From the NCBI GenBank assembly GCA_046349215.1, contig JAXMCV010000001.1, positions 62,001-126,000 of the forward strand: a DNA stretch of 64,000 nucleotides. Reading direction: 5' to 3'. The stretch is from JAJXWB01 sp046349215. Its GTDB lineage: Bacteria > Pseudomonadota > Alphaproteobacteria > Rhizobiales > Beijerinckiaceae. The position numbers and the translations under genes were made by a program. Position 1 is the first letter of the stretch. Each line of letters opens with the position of its first letter. This document shows positions 1 to 8,311 of the stretch, piece after piece. The notes beneath the pieces are model-generated. The model saw only the letters and a list, made by a program, of their open reading frames with translations. It was not told the DNA's origin and ran no database searches.

Positions 1-677
1 AGCTGGCTGAAAACGTCGGGCGGCGTCAGAACGGCCGCCACCACGAAGACGATGACGATGGCGTAGCGGCGGTTGTTCTTCAGGAATTGCGAATCGATGA
101 TGCCGACGCGCCCGAGCAGCGTGAGGATGACCGGCAACTGGAAGACGATGCCGAAGGCGAAGATCAGCGTCATCACGAGCGAGAGATATTCGGAGACGCG
201 CGGCAAGAGTTCGATCTGCGCCCTGCCCGGTTCGTTCGCCTGCTGCATGCCGATGAAGAAATGCAGCAGGTTCGGCATGACGACGTAGAAGACGAGCAGC
301 GCGCCGGCGGCGAAGAACACCGGCGTCGCCCACAGATACGGGCGGAACGCCTCGCGCTCGTTGCGATAGAGGCCCGGCGCCACGAAGGCGTAGAGCTGCG
401 AGAAGATCACGGGGCAGGACAGGAAGGCGGCCGCGAACATCGCGACCTTGATCTGCGTGAAGAAGAATTCCTGAGGCGCGGTGTAGATCAGTTTCGCTTC
501 GGGACCGGCCGCGTGCTGATAGGGCAGCACGAGGATGTTGTAGATGTCCTTGGCGAAGAAGAAGCACACCACGAACATCAGCAGGAAGGCCATCAGCGCC
601 TTGATGAGCCGCGAGCGCAGCTCGATCAGATGCTCCATCAGCGGCGCGCGCGTGGCGTCGATATCGGCCTGGCTCAT
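1..677 (-). CDS. tatC: Sec-independent translocase subunit TatC (3' end cut by window)
   Basis: Multi-spanning inner-membrane receptor of the twin-arginine system, which binds signal peptides of folded precursors together with TatB. The reverse strand opens with ATG at 677 and reads MSQADIDATRAPLMEHLIEL, the conserved amphipathic N-terminus with the HLIELR motif, followed by hydrophobic segments typical of TatC. The reading frame runs off the left window edge, so the last helix or helices are missing. It starts 10 bases after the tatB stop, so tatA, tatB and tatC form one minus-strand operon. Family identity is firm; only the C-terminus is unseen. Confidence 0.95.
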   Translation of the reverse strand, partial: MSQADIDATRAPLMEHLIELRSRLIKALMAFLLMFVVCFFFAKDIYNILVLPYQHAAGPEAKLIYTAPQEFFFTQIKVAMFAAAFLSCPVIFSQLYAFVAPGLYRNEREAFRPYLWATPVFFAAGALLVFYVVMPNLLHFFIGMQQANEPGRAQIELLPRVSEYLSLVMTLIFAFGIVFQLPVILTLLGRVGIIDSQFLKNNRRYAIVIVFVVAAVLTPPDVFSQ

Positions 678-687
678 GGCTCGACGC

Positions 688-1245
688 TCATGCCTTGGCT
701 TCCGGCGCAAGCGCCTCTGCCTTGGCTTCCGGCGCAAGCGCCTTGGCCTTGGTTTCCGGCGCGACGACCTTCTCGGGCGCGGGCGGGGCAGGCACGGGCG
801 GCTCCAGCGTCGCCTCCTCGAAGGCGTGGGGCTCCGGCGCTGCGGCTTCAACCGGCGCGGGTTCGGCCGCGCCCTGCGCGGCGTCCATGGCCGGATCGAG
901 CGATTCAGGCGGCGCGGCGGGCGCATCGACGGACGCCAGCGCCTCGACGGCGCTGGACTGGTCCTCGATGGACTTCACGAGGTCGTTGTGGGCGTCCTTC
1001 AGCGGGTCGAAGGCGGAATCGAGCTTGATGGCGTCGGCGGCCTTGTCGAGATCCTTCTTCAGGTCCTCCACGTCGGCCTCGCGCATCGCCTCCATGAACT
1101 GGCTCTGGAATTCGTTGGCCATGCGGCGCATCTTGCCCATGGCGCCGCCCACCTGCCGCATGACGCGCGGCAAATCCTTCGGGCCGATCACGACCAGCGC
1201 GACGACGCCTATGACGACGAGTTTGCCGACGTCGAAGTCGAACAT
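688..1245 (-). CDS. tatB: Sec-independent translocase subunit TatB
   Basis: TatB partners TatC in recognising twin-arginine precursors. The protein of 185 residues starts MFDFDVGKLVVIGVVALVVI, a single transmembrane helix, followed by the GPKDLPRVMRQVG hinge and amphipathic helix that separate TatB from TatA. A charged helical region spans about residues 25-90; the rest is a low-complexity Ala/Pro/Glu tail. The tail ends in near-identical nine-residue units (APEAKAEAL type) encoded by a 27-bp tandem repeat. It lies between tatA and tatC in the usual order. Confidence 0.95.
   Translation of the reverse strand: MFDFDVGKLVVIGVVALVVIGPKDLPRVMRQVGGAMGKMRRMANEFQSQFMEAMREADVEDLKKDLDKAADAIKLDSAFDPLKDAHNDLVKSIEDQSSAVEALASVDAPAAPPESLDPAMDAAQGAAEPAPVEAAAPEPHAFEEATLEPPVPAPPAPEKVVAPETKAKALAPEAKAEALAPEAKA
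691..768. repeat. 27-bp tandem repeat inside the tatB 3' end
   Basis: Units 691-717 and 718-744 differ only in their last base, and a third degraded unit follows to about 768. They encode the Ala/Pro/Lys/Glu-rich C-terminal tail of TatB and preserve the reading frame, so copy number could change without a frameshift. Confidence 0.8.
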
Positions 1246-1284
1246 GTCCTAAAGACCTCGGGCCGGCCGCGGCTCCCCTGCGGT

Positions 1285-1518
1285 TCAGACCTTGCGGGCG
1301 TCGGCCTGGTCGACCTTGGCGGCCGCCTGGTGGTCGATCGTGCGGACCGGGTCCGGCTTGGCCGCCTCTTCCTTGTCCTCGTCGGCCAGCCCCTTCTTGA
1401 AGCTTTTGATGCCCTTGGCGAAGTCGCCCATGATGTCGGAAATCTTGCCCTTGCCGCCGAACAGCAGGAGCACGACCGCGCCGACGATCAGCCAGTGCCA
1501 GATGGAGAAACTACCCAT
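1285..1518 (-). CDS. tatA: Sec-independent translocase subunit TatA
   Basis: Pore-forming component of the Tat system. It has 77 residues: a short N-terminal transmembrane helix (SIWHWLIVGAVVLLLFGG, residues 4-21), the FGGKGKISDIMGDFAKGIK hinge and amphipathic helix, and a charged tail. The FG pair after the membrane helix and the phenylalanine in DFAKG are the family hallmarks. It is first in the tatABC operon, 39 bases ahead of tatB. Confidence 0.95.
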   Translation of the reverse strand: MGSFSIWHWLIVGAVVLLLFGGKGKISDIMGDFAKGIKSFKKGLADEDKEEAAKPDPVRTIDHQAAAKVDQADARKV

Positions 1519-1632
1519 GACGAACTCCCCGCGCCGCGCGCCCTGCCCCGCCGACGCCGGGAGACGTCGGGCAGCGGCTCTTTGGCCCGGAACCTAAGCC
1601 GCCGACACGCCAAAAACAAGGCGATGGCTGCA

Positions 1633-1974
1633 TTATCGGCGGGCGTAGACGGGCTCGACGCGGCCTACGCCGCCGTCGGCGCCGCGCGCGATGCAGAAGC
1701 GCGCCGAACGCGGCGCCCAGGCCGAGACGTCCGACCGCTCGATGCAGACCGGCCATTCCGCGAGGCAGGCCGATTGCGTCTTGTAGGCGCCGCCGGAGAC
1801 GCGGGCGACCCTGTCCGTCTCGGGCCACGCCTTCGCGCAGAAGGGAGCGCCGAATCTGGCGCGACATTCCTCCTCGATCGATACGACCTGCCCGCCCGGA
1901 CATTCCGTCTCGAAGGCCTTCCAGCCCATGAAGACGGCGACGGCGAGGATGAAGGCGAAGACGACAAGGCGCAT
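1633..1974 (-). CDS. Small cysteine-containing envelope protein, unknown function
   Basis: A 113-residue protein with an N-terminal hydrophobic segment (residues 2-17, VVFAFILAVAVFMGW) that could be a signal anchor. The rest carries spaced cysteines (ETECPGG, EEECRARFG, PFCAKAW, SACLAEW, PVCIERS, RFCIARG). This spacing weakly recalls the DUF1190/YgiB family of small exported proteins, but I cannot confirm that. It lies upstream of tatA on the same strand with a gap of about 115 bases. Start chosen at the ATG that places the hydrophobic segment at the N-terminus. Confidence 0.65.
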   Translation of the reverse strand: MRLVVFAFILAVAVFMGWKAFETECPGGQVVSIEEECRARFGAPFCAKAWPETDRVARVSGGAYKTQSACLAEWPVCIERSDVSAWAPRSARFCIARGADGGVGRVEPVYARR

Positions 1975-2104
1975 GGCGACGCGAGCTTAGCCAGCCGTCG
2001 CCGCCCCGCAACGCTTTCGTAGGCTTAACGCGGATTCAGCGGTTTTTGCGGGGCTTTTGGTAATATCGCGGCGCGAGAAAAGGTCCCATACAAGGCGCAA
2101 GACC

Positions 2105-2728
2105 ATGTTCAACAGGACCTTTACTTTCCTCCTCGCCGCCGGCCTCGCAGCCGCGCCGACGCTCGCCCACGCGGAGAGCCGCGCCATCGAGCAGACGCGC
2201 ATGGTGGACGGCACGATAGGCGCCGTCGCCGGCGCGCTGATCGGCGGCCCGATCGGGCTGCTCATCGGCGGCGCGCTCGGCTACACGATGGGTCCGGAGG
2301 TCACCGGGCCGATGAAGGGCGCGGGCCAACCCGTGCGGGTCGCCAAGAAACGGACTGTCCGCAAGCGCCCGCCGGCCGCGCCGGCCGCCTACCAGCAGGC
2401 GGCGCTGCCGCCCGGCTATCCGCAATATCTCGCCTATCCCGGCGCCGCCTATCCCGGCATGCCGCAGCAATATCCCATGCAGGGCTATCCGCAGCAGCCG
2501 GGCCAACCGGCGGTCCAGCAGCGCCCGGCCTTCAATCCGGCGCGCAACGCCCTCGTGCCCGCGCCCGACATGGTGGCGCCGAGTCAGCCCTACGCGGCCG
2601 TCGTGACCGCCCCGCAGGCGCCCGTCGCCTATCCGCCGGGGGCGCGGCCGCCGGCGGGATATGCGCCGCAGGGCTATCCGCAGGCCGCGCCGGTCATCCG
2701 CGCCGCTCCGGTGCCGCTGCCGCGCTAG
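2105..2728 (+). CDS. Secreted glycine-zipper protein with Pro/Tyr/Gln-rich tail
   Basis: A 207-residue exported protein. MFNRTFTFLLAAGLAAAPTL followed by AHA is a clear signal peptide with cleavage near residue 23. Residues about 35-60 form a glycine zipper (IGAVAGALIGGPIGLLIGGA), as in outer-membrane or periplasmic glycine-zipper proteins. The remainder is a low-complexity Pro/Tyr/Gln tail with repeated GYPQ and YPGA motifs. An in-frame extension upstream to 2057 exists, but the ATG at 2105 gives the signal peptide directly. No function can be assigned. Its stop overlaps the stop of the convergent next gene by three bases. Confidence 0.75.
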   Translation: MFNRTFTFLLAAGLAAAPTLAHAESRAIEQTRMVDGTIGAVAGALIGGPIGLLIGGALGYTMGPEVTGPMKGAGQPVRVAKKRTVRKRPPAAPAAYQQAALPPGYPQYLAYPGAAYPGMPQQYPMQGYPQQPGQPAVQQRPAFNPARNALVPAPDMVAPSQPYAAVVTAPQAPVAYPPGARPPAGYAPQGYPQAAPVIRAAPVPLPR

Positions 2729-3012
2729 GGAGCTTTCCCGGCGCGCAGCTTCGGCGCGAGATCGAGCGCCGTCACCGACAGGAAGCCGCCGATCCACGCG
2801 CCGGCCGCCGCAAACAGCACATAAGCCCAGTTCGACGTGTAGCTGATGACGGCGAATGCCGAGAGCATGTACCAGGCCGACGACCAGCTCGCCGCCGCCA
2901 TGCGTCGGCGATCGCTGACAGCCGCGTTGAAGAACACGTAGACGGCGTCGGTGGCCGCGGTCGACGCGAAGACGCCGAGCGCGACGAGGGGTTCGATTTC
3001 CGGGATGGTCAT
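2725..3012 (-). CDS. Small multi-pass membrane protein, unknown function
   Basis: 95 residues starting MTIPEIEPLVALGVFAS, with about three hydrophobic segments (residues 8-26, 42-58 and 63-82). The frame stays open another 43 codons upstream, but that part lacks protein-like composition, so the ATG at 3012 is preferred. It is convergent with the glycine-zipper gene and lies 31 bases upstream of the 3' end of the GGDEF-EAL gene. I do not recognise a family. Confidence 0.6.
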   Translation of the reverse strand: MTIPEIEPLVALGVFASTAATDAVYVFFNAAVSDRRRMAAASWSSAWYMLSAFAVISYTSNWAYVLFAAAGAWIGGFLSVTALDLAPKLRAGKAP

Positions 3013-3043
3013 GCGCCAGCATGGCGCAAAATTGCGGCGCCGT

Positions 3044-5554
3044 TCAGGCCGCGTTTTCGGCAGGCTCCGCGCGGCCGACCAGCCAATCCGCGAGATTTTG
3101 GGGCGGCATCGGGCGCGCATAGAGATAGCCCTGCGCCGCATCGCAGCCGAGCGCCCGCAGCGCCTCGCGCTGTTCGGCTGTCTCGACGCCCTCGGCCACC
3201 ACGCGCTTGCGCAGGCTCTTGCCGATCTGCACGGCGATGTTGGCGACCGCGCGCATGTCGGAATCCTCGGCGATGCGGGCGATCAGGCTGCGGTCGATCT
3301 TCAGCTCGTCGATCGGCAATTGCGCGAGACGCGCGAGATTCGAATAGCCCGTGCCGAAATCGTCGAGCGAGATGCAGACGCCCATGGCGCTCATCGCGCG
3401 AATCTGTTCGAGCGCCAGCCGGTCGGTCATCAGCGCGCCTTCCGTGATCTCGATGACCAGATCGCGCGGCGACAGGCGATGTTCGTCCAGCGCGCGCGCG
3501 ATCGCGTCGAGTTGCCCGCCCTCGTGCAATTGCGCCGGCGACAGGTTGACCGAGACATGCGGCACCGCCAGCCCCTCGGCGCGCCAGCGCGCGAGATGGC
3601 GCGCGGCTTCGTTCAGCGACCATTCCCCGATCGCGCCGGCCAGGCCGTATTCCTCGGCGATGGGAATGAAGCGCGCGGGCGAGACGTCGCCCAGCACAGG
3701 ATCGCGCCAGCGCGCCAGGGCCTCGACGCCCCGCAGCGCGCCGCTGGCGGTCCACACCTGCGGCTGGAAATGCAGCATCAGGCCGCCGGTCGCCAGCGCC
3801 TCGCGCAAGGCGCGGCTGCAGGCGACGCGCGCCTCGACATCGCTGCGCATCGAAGGGTCGAAGCGGCGATGCGTGCTGCGGCCGGCGCGCTTGGCGCCGT
3901 ACATGGCGAAGTCGGCGTTGGTGAGCAGCGTGTCGGAATCCGGCCCGTCCTGCGGATAGAGGCTGACGCCGATCGACAGCGACACCGGCGCGAGCGTCTC
4001 GCCGAGCCTGATCGGCCGGTCGAGATGGGCGCGCAGCTTTTCGGCGAAGGCGCTGGCCCCGTCGGCGTCGACGCCGGGCAGGACGATCACGAATTCGTCG
4101 CCGCCGTGCCGGACGAGAATATCCTCCGGCCCGACGACGGATTTCAGCAGTTTCGAAACGCCCGCGAGCAATTCGTCGCCGAGGTTGTGACCGAGCGTGT
4201 CGTTCACGTCCTTGAAATTGTCGATGTCGACGAAAAGAAACGCCGCGCGGTCGAGACCGCCCTGCCGCATCTTCATCGCCTCGAATTTTTCGCGCAGGCG
4301 CGAGCGGTTGGGCAGGCCGGTCAGCGCGTCGAAATAGGCGAGGCGCTCGATCTCGCCCTGCGCCTCGAAGCGGTCGATCGCCAGCGCGCACAGACCCAGC
4401 ACGGCGTTGACGATCTTGCGATGCCAGCGGCTCGGGCCGCGCCTGTCCTTGAAGTAGAAAGCGAAGGCGCCGAGGCTGCGGCCGTCCTTGCCGATGATCG
4501 GCGAAGACCAGCAGGCGCGCAGGCCCGCGGCGAGCGGAATGTCCTTGAAAGGCGCCCAGTTCGGATCGGTCGAGATGTCGCGCGACAGCGCCTGCTTCTG
4601 GTTCCAGGCGGCGGCGCCGCAACAGCCCATTGTCGGACCGATCGGCACGCCGTCGATCAGCGTCGAGAATTCCTCGGGAATGCCGAGCGCGGCGACGGGA
4701 TGCACGCAGCCGGCCGCGTCGACGCGCAGCAGCGAGGGCGTCACGTCTGGGGCGAGCCGCGCGATGCGCTTGCACAGGATCCCGCCGATCTCGGCGAGCG
4801 GCTTGTCCTTGGCGACGGCGTCGAGGATGGCCCGCTGCAAGGAGCGTATCTTCCGCGATTCGCCGATGTCCTCGATCAGCAGGACGTAGTTCGTCGCCTG
4901 CCCGCGCTCATTGAGCACGGCGCGGGTGAGAATCGTCGTCCAGATCTCGTGGCCCGCCTTGTCGTAGAGCAGCATTTCGCAGCGCGCCGACCCCTTCTCC
5001 ATGCGCTTGCGCACGCGCGCGCACTGTCCGTGATCGGTATGCAGGCCGGACAGCAGGTCCATCGGCTTGCGGCCGAGCAGTTCGTCGGCGCGGTAGCCGA
5101 AGGTCTTCTCGAACGCCTCGCTGCAGAAGATCGCGGCGCCCTTGCGGTCGCAGACGATGCCGACGTGGCGGATCTGGCCGATGACCATGCGCGCGAGCTT
5201 CACCTCGCGTTCGAGCAGCGTGCGGGCCGTGACATCGGTCGCCATTGCGATGAAACGCGAAGCGTCGTCCGGCAGGCGGAACAGCGTGAAGTCGAACCAG
5301 CGCGGCGCGCCGTCGGCGGCGTCGAGACGCAACTGGATGGAGGGCTGATCTTCGTCGCCCCTGGCCGCCAGCGCCCCGAACAGGTCGTCCGGCCCGACGG
5401 TCGCGCTTTCCCTGGCCTTCGAAGCGGACCAGAGCGTCGACCATTCGTCGTTATGGGCGAGAATGCGGCCCTGCGCGTCCAGCAAGGCCGCTGGTCCCAC
5501 GCATTGCGCGAGCAGCCCGGCGGCCTCTGGATCAGGCTTGTTCGACGCGACCAT
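3044..5554 (-). CDS. PAS-PAS-GAF-GGDEF-EAL cyclic-di-GMP turnover protein
   Basis: An 836-residue cytosolic signalling protein. Order: PAS-like sensor (about residues 15-120), second PAS (about 135-250), GAF (about 255-395), diguanylate cyclase GGDEF (about 400-560) and phosphodiesterase EAL (about 575-825). The cyclase motif is intact (RHGGDEF), with no RxxD inhibitory site just before it. The EAL domain keeps EALARW, NLSPAQL, EITEG, LDDFGTGYS, LKIDRS and AEGVET, so both catalytic activities look possible. No transmembrane segment is visible. The input ligand cannot be told from sequence. Monocistronic between a small membrane gene and slyX. Confidence 0.92.
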   Translation of the reverse strand: MVASNKPDPEAAGLLAQCVGPAALLDAQGRILAHNDEWSTLWSASKARESATVGPDDLFGALAARGDEDQPSIQLRLDAADGAPRWFDFTLFRLPDDASRFIAMATDVTARTLLEREVKLARMVIGQIRHVGIVCDRKGAAIFCSEAFEKTFGYRADELLGRKPMDLLSGLHTDHGQCARVRKRMEKGSARCEMLLYDKAGHEIWTTILTRAVLNERGQATNYVLLIEDIGESRKIRSLQRAILDAVAKDKPLAEIGGILCKRIARLAPDVTPSLLRVDAAGCVHPVAALGIPEEFSTLIDGVPIGPTMGCCGAAAWNQKQALSRDISTDPNWAPFKDIPLAAGLRACWSSPIIGKDGRSLGAFAFYFKDRRGPSRWHRKIVNAVLGLCALAIDRFEAQGEIERLAYFDALTGLPNRSRLREKFEAMKMRQGGLDRAAFLFVDIDNFKDVNDTLGHNLGDELLAGVSKLLKSVVGPEDILVRHGGDEFVIVLPGVDADGASAFAEKLRAHLDRPIRLGETLAPVSLSIGVSLYPQDGPDSDTLLTNADFAMYGAKRAGRSTHRRFDPSMRSDVEARVACSRALREALATGGLMLHFQPQVWTASGALRGVEALARWRDPVLGDVSPARFIPIAEEYGLAGAIGEWSLNEAARHLARWRAEGLAVPHVSVNLSPAQLHEGGQLDAIARALDEHRLSPRDLVIEITEGALMTDRLALEQIRAMSAMGVCISLDDFGTGYSNLARLAQLPIDELKIDRSLIARIAEDSDMRAVANIAVQIGKSLRKRVVAEGVETAEQREALRALGCDAAQGYLYARPMPPQNLADWLVGRAEPAENAA

Positions 5555-5723
5555 CGTCGCGAATTCTCCCAGGCCGGCGCCCCCTGCGCCCGCGAACGCC
5601 GCAGACTAGCCCGGGAAAGATGATCGACAGGTAAACAAGGCCCGCGACCGCGGGATACTTTGCTATTGATTACAAGTGCTTGGATTACGCCCCGGAAGCC
5701 GGGCCCCGGCGCGCGCCCACGCC

Positions 5724-5924
5724 TCAATAATGCGGCGGCGGCGGCTCCGGCTCGTTGCGGCCGGGCCAGGAATTGCGGATTTCCTCACGCAGCATTTTCA
5801 GCTCGCGCTCGAGGATCTCGATGCGCCGCCATTGGCCTGCGACGACCTCGTTGAGTTCGGCGATGGTCTTGTCCTGGTGGGCGATGCGGATTTCGAGCGC
5901 GTCGAGGCGGGGGTCGCTGGTCAT
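5724..5924 (-). CDS. slyX: SlyX family protein
   Basis: A 66-residue protein starting MTSDPRLDALEIRIAHQDKT, with the heptad-patterned coiled coil (IAELNEVV, RRIEILERELKML) and the proline-rich C-terminus ending PPPPHY that characterises SlyX. The function of SlyX is not established. The frame is open upstream, but that stretch is dispersed-repeat sequence, so the ATG at 5924 is the sensible start. Confidence 0.9.
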   Translation of the reverse strand: MTSDPRLDALEIRIAHQDKTIAELNEVVAGQWRRIEILERELKMLREEIRNSWPGRNEPEPPPPHY

Positions 5925-5940
5925 TCCGGGTCTCTGGCTC

Positions 5941-6046
5941 GTCATGCCCAGCCTCGCGCCGGGCATCCACGCCGCGCCACACGAAGCGCGATCAACGTTT
6001 GCGGCATTCGCAGGGCGTGGATGGCCGGGACAAGCCCGGCCATGAC
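5941..6046. repeat. Inverted intergenic repeat between pyrG and slyX
   Basis: A GTCATG...GGGCATCCACGCC arm at 5941-5973 is mirrored by GGCGTGGATGGCC...CCATGAC at 6013-6046, forming a long imperfect inverted repeat. It resembles the GTCAT-type palindromic intergenic units found elsewhere in the window (18.6, 21.0 and 57.7 kb). It could act as a bidirectional transcript end for pyrG. Confidence 0.7.
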
Positions 6047-6058
6047 GCCACTTTCGAC

Positions 6059-7687
6059 CTACACCAACCGGCTCTGTCGCTTCGCCGCCTCGATAAAGCT
6101 CGCAAACAGCGGATGCGGCTCGAACGGCCGGCTCTTCAGTTCCGGGTGGTATTGCACGCCGATGAACCAGGGGTGGTTCGAAATCTCCACCGTCTCGGGC
6201 AGCAGGCCGTCCGGCGACATGCCGGCAAACGACATGCCGCAGGCTTCCAGCCGGTCCTTGTAGGCGGTGTTCACCTCGTAGCGGTGGCGGTGGCGCTCGG
6301 AGATTTCCGTGTCGCCGTAGATGTCCGATATGCGCGAGCCGGGCTTGAGGAACGACTTGTACGCGCCGAGCCGCATCGTGCCGCCGAGGTCGCCGCCGGC
6401 GGCGCGAGTCTCGAGTTCGTTGCCGCGCATCCATTCGGTCATCAGGCCGACGACGGGTTCGCTGGTCTCGCCGAATTCGGTCGAGCCCGCCTTGTCGACG
6501 CCCGCCAGCGCGCGCGCCGCCTCGATGACGGCCATCTGCATGCCGAAGCAGATGCCGAAATACGGCACGTTTCTTTCGCGCGCGAAACGAGCGGCGAGGA
6601 TTTTCCCTTCAGAGCCGCGCTGGCCAAAACCGCCGGGCACGAGAATGCCGTGGACGTGTTCGAGATGCGGCGCCGGGTCCTCGCTCTCGAATATCTCGCT
6701 CTCGATCCAGTCGAGATTGACCTTGACGCGATTGGCCATGCCGCCGTGCGCCAGCGCCTCGATCAGCGATTTATACGCGTCCTTCATGCCGGTGTACTTG
6801 CCGACGATGGCGATGGTGACTTCGCCTTCCGGGTTGTGGATGCGCTCGGAGACGGCGTTCCAGCGGCTCATGTCGGGACGCGGCGCCGGCTCGATGCCGA
6901 AGGCCGCCAGCACCTCACGGTCGAGGCCGGCCGCATGATAGGCCGCCGGCACGTCGTAGATGTTGGAGGCGTCGCGCGCTTCGACCACGGCGCTCTCGCG
7001 CACGTTGCAGAACAGGCCGAGCTTGCGGCGCTCTTCCGGCGGGATCGGCCGGTCGGTGCGGCAGAGCAGGATGTCCGGCTGGATGCCGATCGAGCGCAGT
7101 TCCTTCACCGAATGCTGCGTCGGCTTGGTCTTGAGTTCGCCCGCGCTCGGAATGAAGGGCAAGAGCGTCAAATGGATGTAGCAGGAATGGCCGCGCGGAA
7201 GATCGTTGCCGAGCTGGCGGATCGCCTCGAAGAACGGCAGGCCCTCGATGTCGCCGACCGTGCCGCCGATTTCCACGAGCACGAAGTCGACGCCCTCGTT
7301 GCCGGAAAGCGTGAATTCCTTGATGGCGTTGGTGACGTGCGGGATGACCTGCACCGTGCCGCCGAGATAGTCGCCGCGGCGCTCCTTGGTGATGATCTCC
7401 TGGTAGATGCGCCCCGTCGTGATGTTGTCCTGCTTGTTGGCGGGACGGCCGGTGAAGCGCTCGTAATGGCCGAGGTCGAGGTCGGTCTCGGCGCCGTCGT
7501 CGGTGACGAACACCTCGCCGTGCTGGTAGGGGCTCATCGTGCCCGGATCGACGTTGAGATAGGGATCGAGCTTTCTCAGCCGCACGGTATAGCCGCGCGC
7601 CTGAAGAAGGGCGCCGAGCGCCGCCGAAGCCAGACCCTTGCCGAGCGAGGAAACCACGCCGCCGGTTATGAAAATGTACCGCGCCAT
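6059..7687 (-). CDS. pyrG: CTP synthase
   Basis: Converts UTP to CTP with ATP and glutamine. 542 residues, normal family length. The N-terminal synthase domain opens MARYIFITGGVVSSLGKGLA, the P-loop signature, and has the metal/UTP-binding LDPYLNVDPGTMSP segment. The C-terminal class I glutaminase shows GGFGQRG, the nucleophile cysteine in FGICFGMQ and a histidine/glutamate in QYHPELKS. The gene sits downstream of tpiA-secG as in many Rhizobiales, but a strong terminator separates it from secG. The frame continues upstream into secG shadow sequence; the ATG at 7687 is the conserved start. Confidence 0.98.
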   Translation of the reverse strand: MARYIFITGGVVSSLGKGLASAALGALLQARGYTVRLRKLDPYLNVDPGTMSPYQHGEVFVTDDGAETDLDLGHYERFTGRPANKQDNITTGRIYQEIITKERRGDYLGGTVQVIPHVTNAIKEFTLSGNEGVDFVLVEIGGTVGDIEGLPFFEAIRQLGNDLPRGHSCYIHLTLLPFIPSAGELKTKPTQHSVKELRSIGIQPDILLCRTDRPIPPEERRKLGLFCNVRESAVVEARDASNIYDVPAAYHAAGLDREVLAAFGIEPAPRPDMSRWNAVSERIHNPEGEVTIAIVGKYTGMKDAYKSLIEALAHGGMANRVKVNLDWIESEIFESEDPAPHLEHVHGILVPGGFGQRGSEGKILAARFARERNVPYFGICFGMQMAVIEAARALAGVDKAGSTEFGETSEPVVGLMTEWMRGNELETRAAGGDLGGTMRLGAYKSFLKPGSRISDIYGDTEISERHRHRYEVNTAYKDRLEACGMSFAGMSPDGLLPETVEISNHPWFIGVQYHPELKSRPFEPHPLFASFIEAAKRQSRLV

Positions 7688-7782
7688 GGGATTCGAGCCG
7701 TAATCCTTTTGAACCGATTCGGGGAGAGCGGAATCGCAATCCCCACATGCGTTGTTGTCGCGCCCCCGGGGGCGCCAACTGA

Positions 7783-7806
7783 AAGGGGCCGGCGAACCGG
7801 CCCCTT
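7783..7806 (-). terminator. Hairpin terminator after secG
   Basis: AAGGGGCCGG and CCGGCCCCTT form a perfect 10-bp stem with a four-base loop, 10 bases beyond the secG stop; a short T run follows on the minus strand. It should end or attenuate transcription from tpiA-secG before pyrG. Confidence 0.8.
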
Positions 7807-7815
7807 CGGGATGTC

Positions 7816-8226
7816 TTACTGGCTGCGCGGGACCTGCGGCCCGGAGGGCGCCGGCGGGGTCGCAGGCGCCGGAGCGTTCTGGCGCTGCTGCTGCATCTGC
7901 TGCAGCTCCTTCATCAGGTCGCCGCTCGGCGGGGCGCCGGGCGCGGCCGGCGTGCTGGTCGAGGCGGGCGCGCCTTCGAGGATCGACTTCGGGGCGCGGT
8001 TCATGGCCGCGAGCCAGGTCAGCGCGATCGAGGTGATGAAGAAGATGGTGGCCAAAATGGCCGTGGCGCGGGTCAGCGCGTTCGCCTGGCCGCGGCCGGT
8101 GAAGAAGCCGCCCGCCCCTCCGCCGCCGCCGATGCCGAGCGCGCCGCCTTCGGAACGTTGCAGAAGCACGACAATCACAAGGGCGGTGACCACCATGAGG
8201 TGGATGACGATGAGAACGGTCTGCAT
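7816..8226 (-). CDS. secG: Preprotein translocase subunit SecG
   Basis: Inner-membrane subunit of the SecYEG channel. 136 residues with two transmembrane helices (about 3-22 and 55-75) separated by the family motif LLQRSEGGALGIGGG and FFTGRGQANALTRAT. The C-terminal Pro/Gln/Ala-rich tail is long compared with enterobacterial SecG but common in alphaproteobacteria. It follows tpiA on the same strand. Confidence 0.95.
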   Translation of the reverse strand: MQTVLIVIHLMVVTALVIVVLLQRSEGGALGIGGGGGAGGFFTGRGQANALTRATAILATIFFITSIALTWLAAMNRAPKSILEGAPASTSTPAAPGAPPSGDLMKELQQMQQQRQNAPAPATPPAPSGPQVPRSQ

Positions 8227-8311
8227 GGATGTTCCGATTTCCGACGGCCGGAGCCGATATCGTGCGGCCTTCTAGACCATGCAAGGGCCGATGGCCAGCG
8301 TTGAGCCTATC

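Noticed and set aside
2951..5623. An 890-codon open frame on the plus strand
   Set aside because: Antisense shadow of the GGDEF-EAL gene; its translation is arginine/alanine-rich low complexity, as expected from GC-rich codon bias.
5999..8275. A long plus-strand frame opposite pyrG and secG
   Set aside because: Shadow of real genes; no domain-like sequence and no ribosome binding site.
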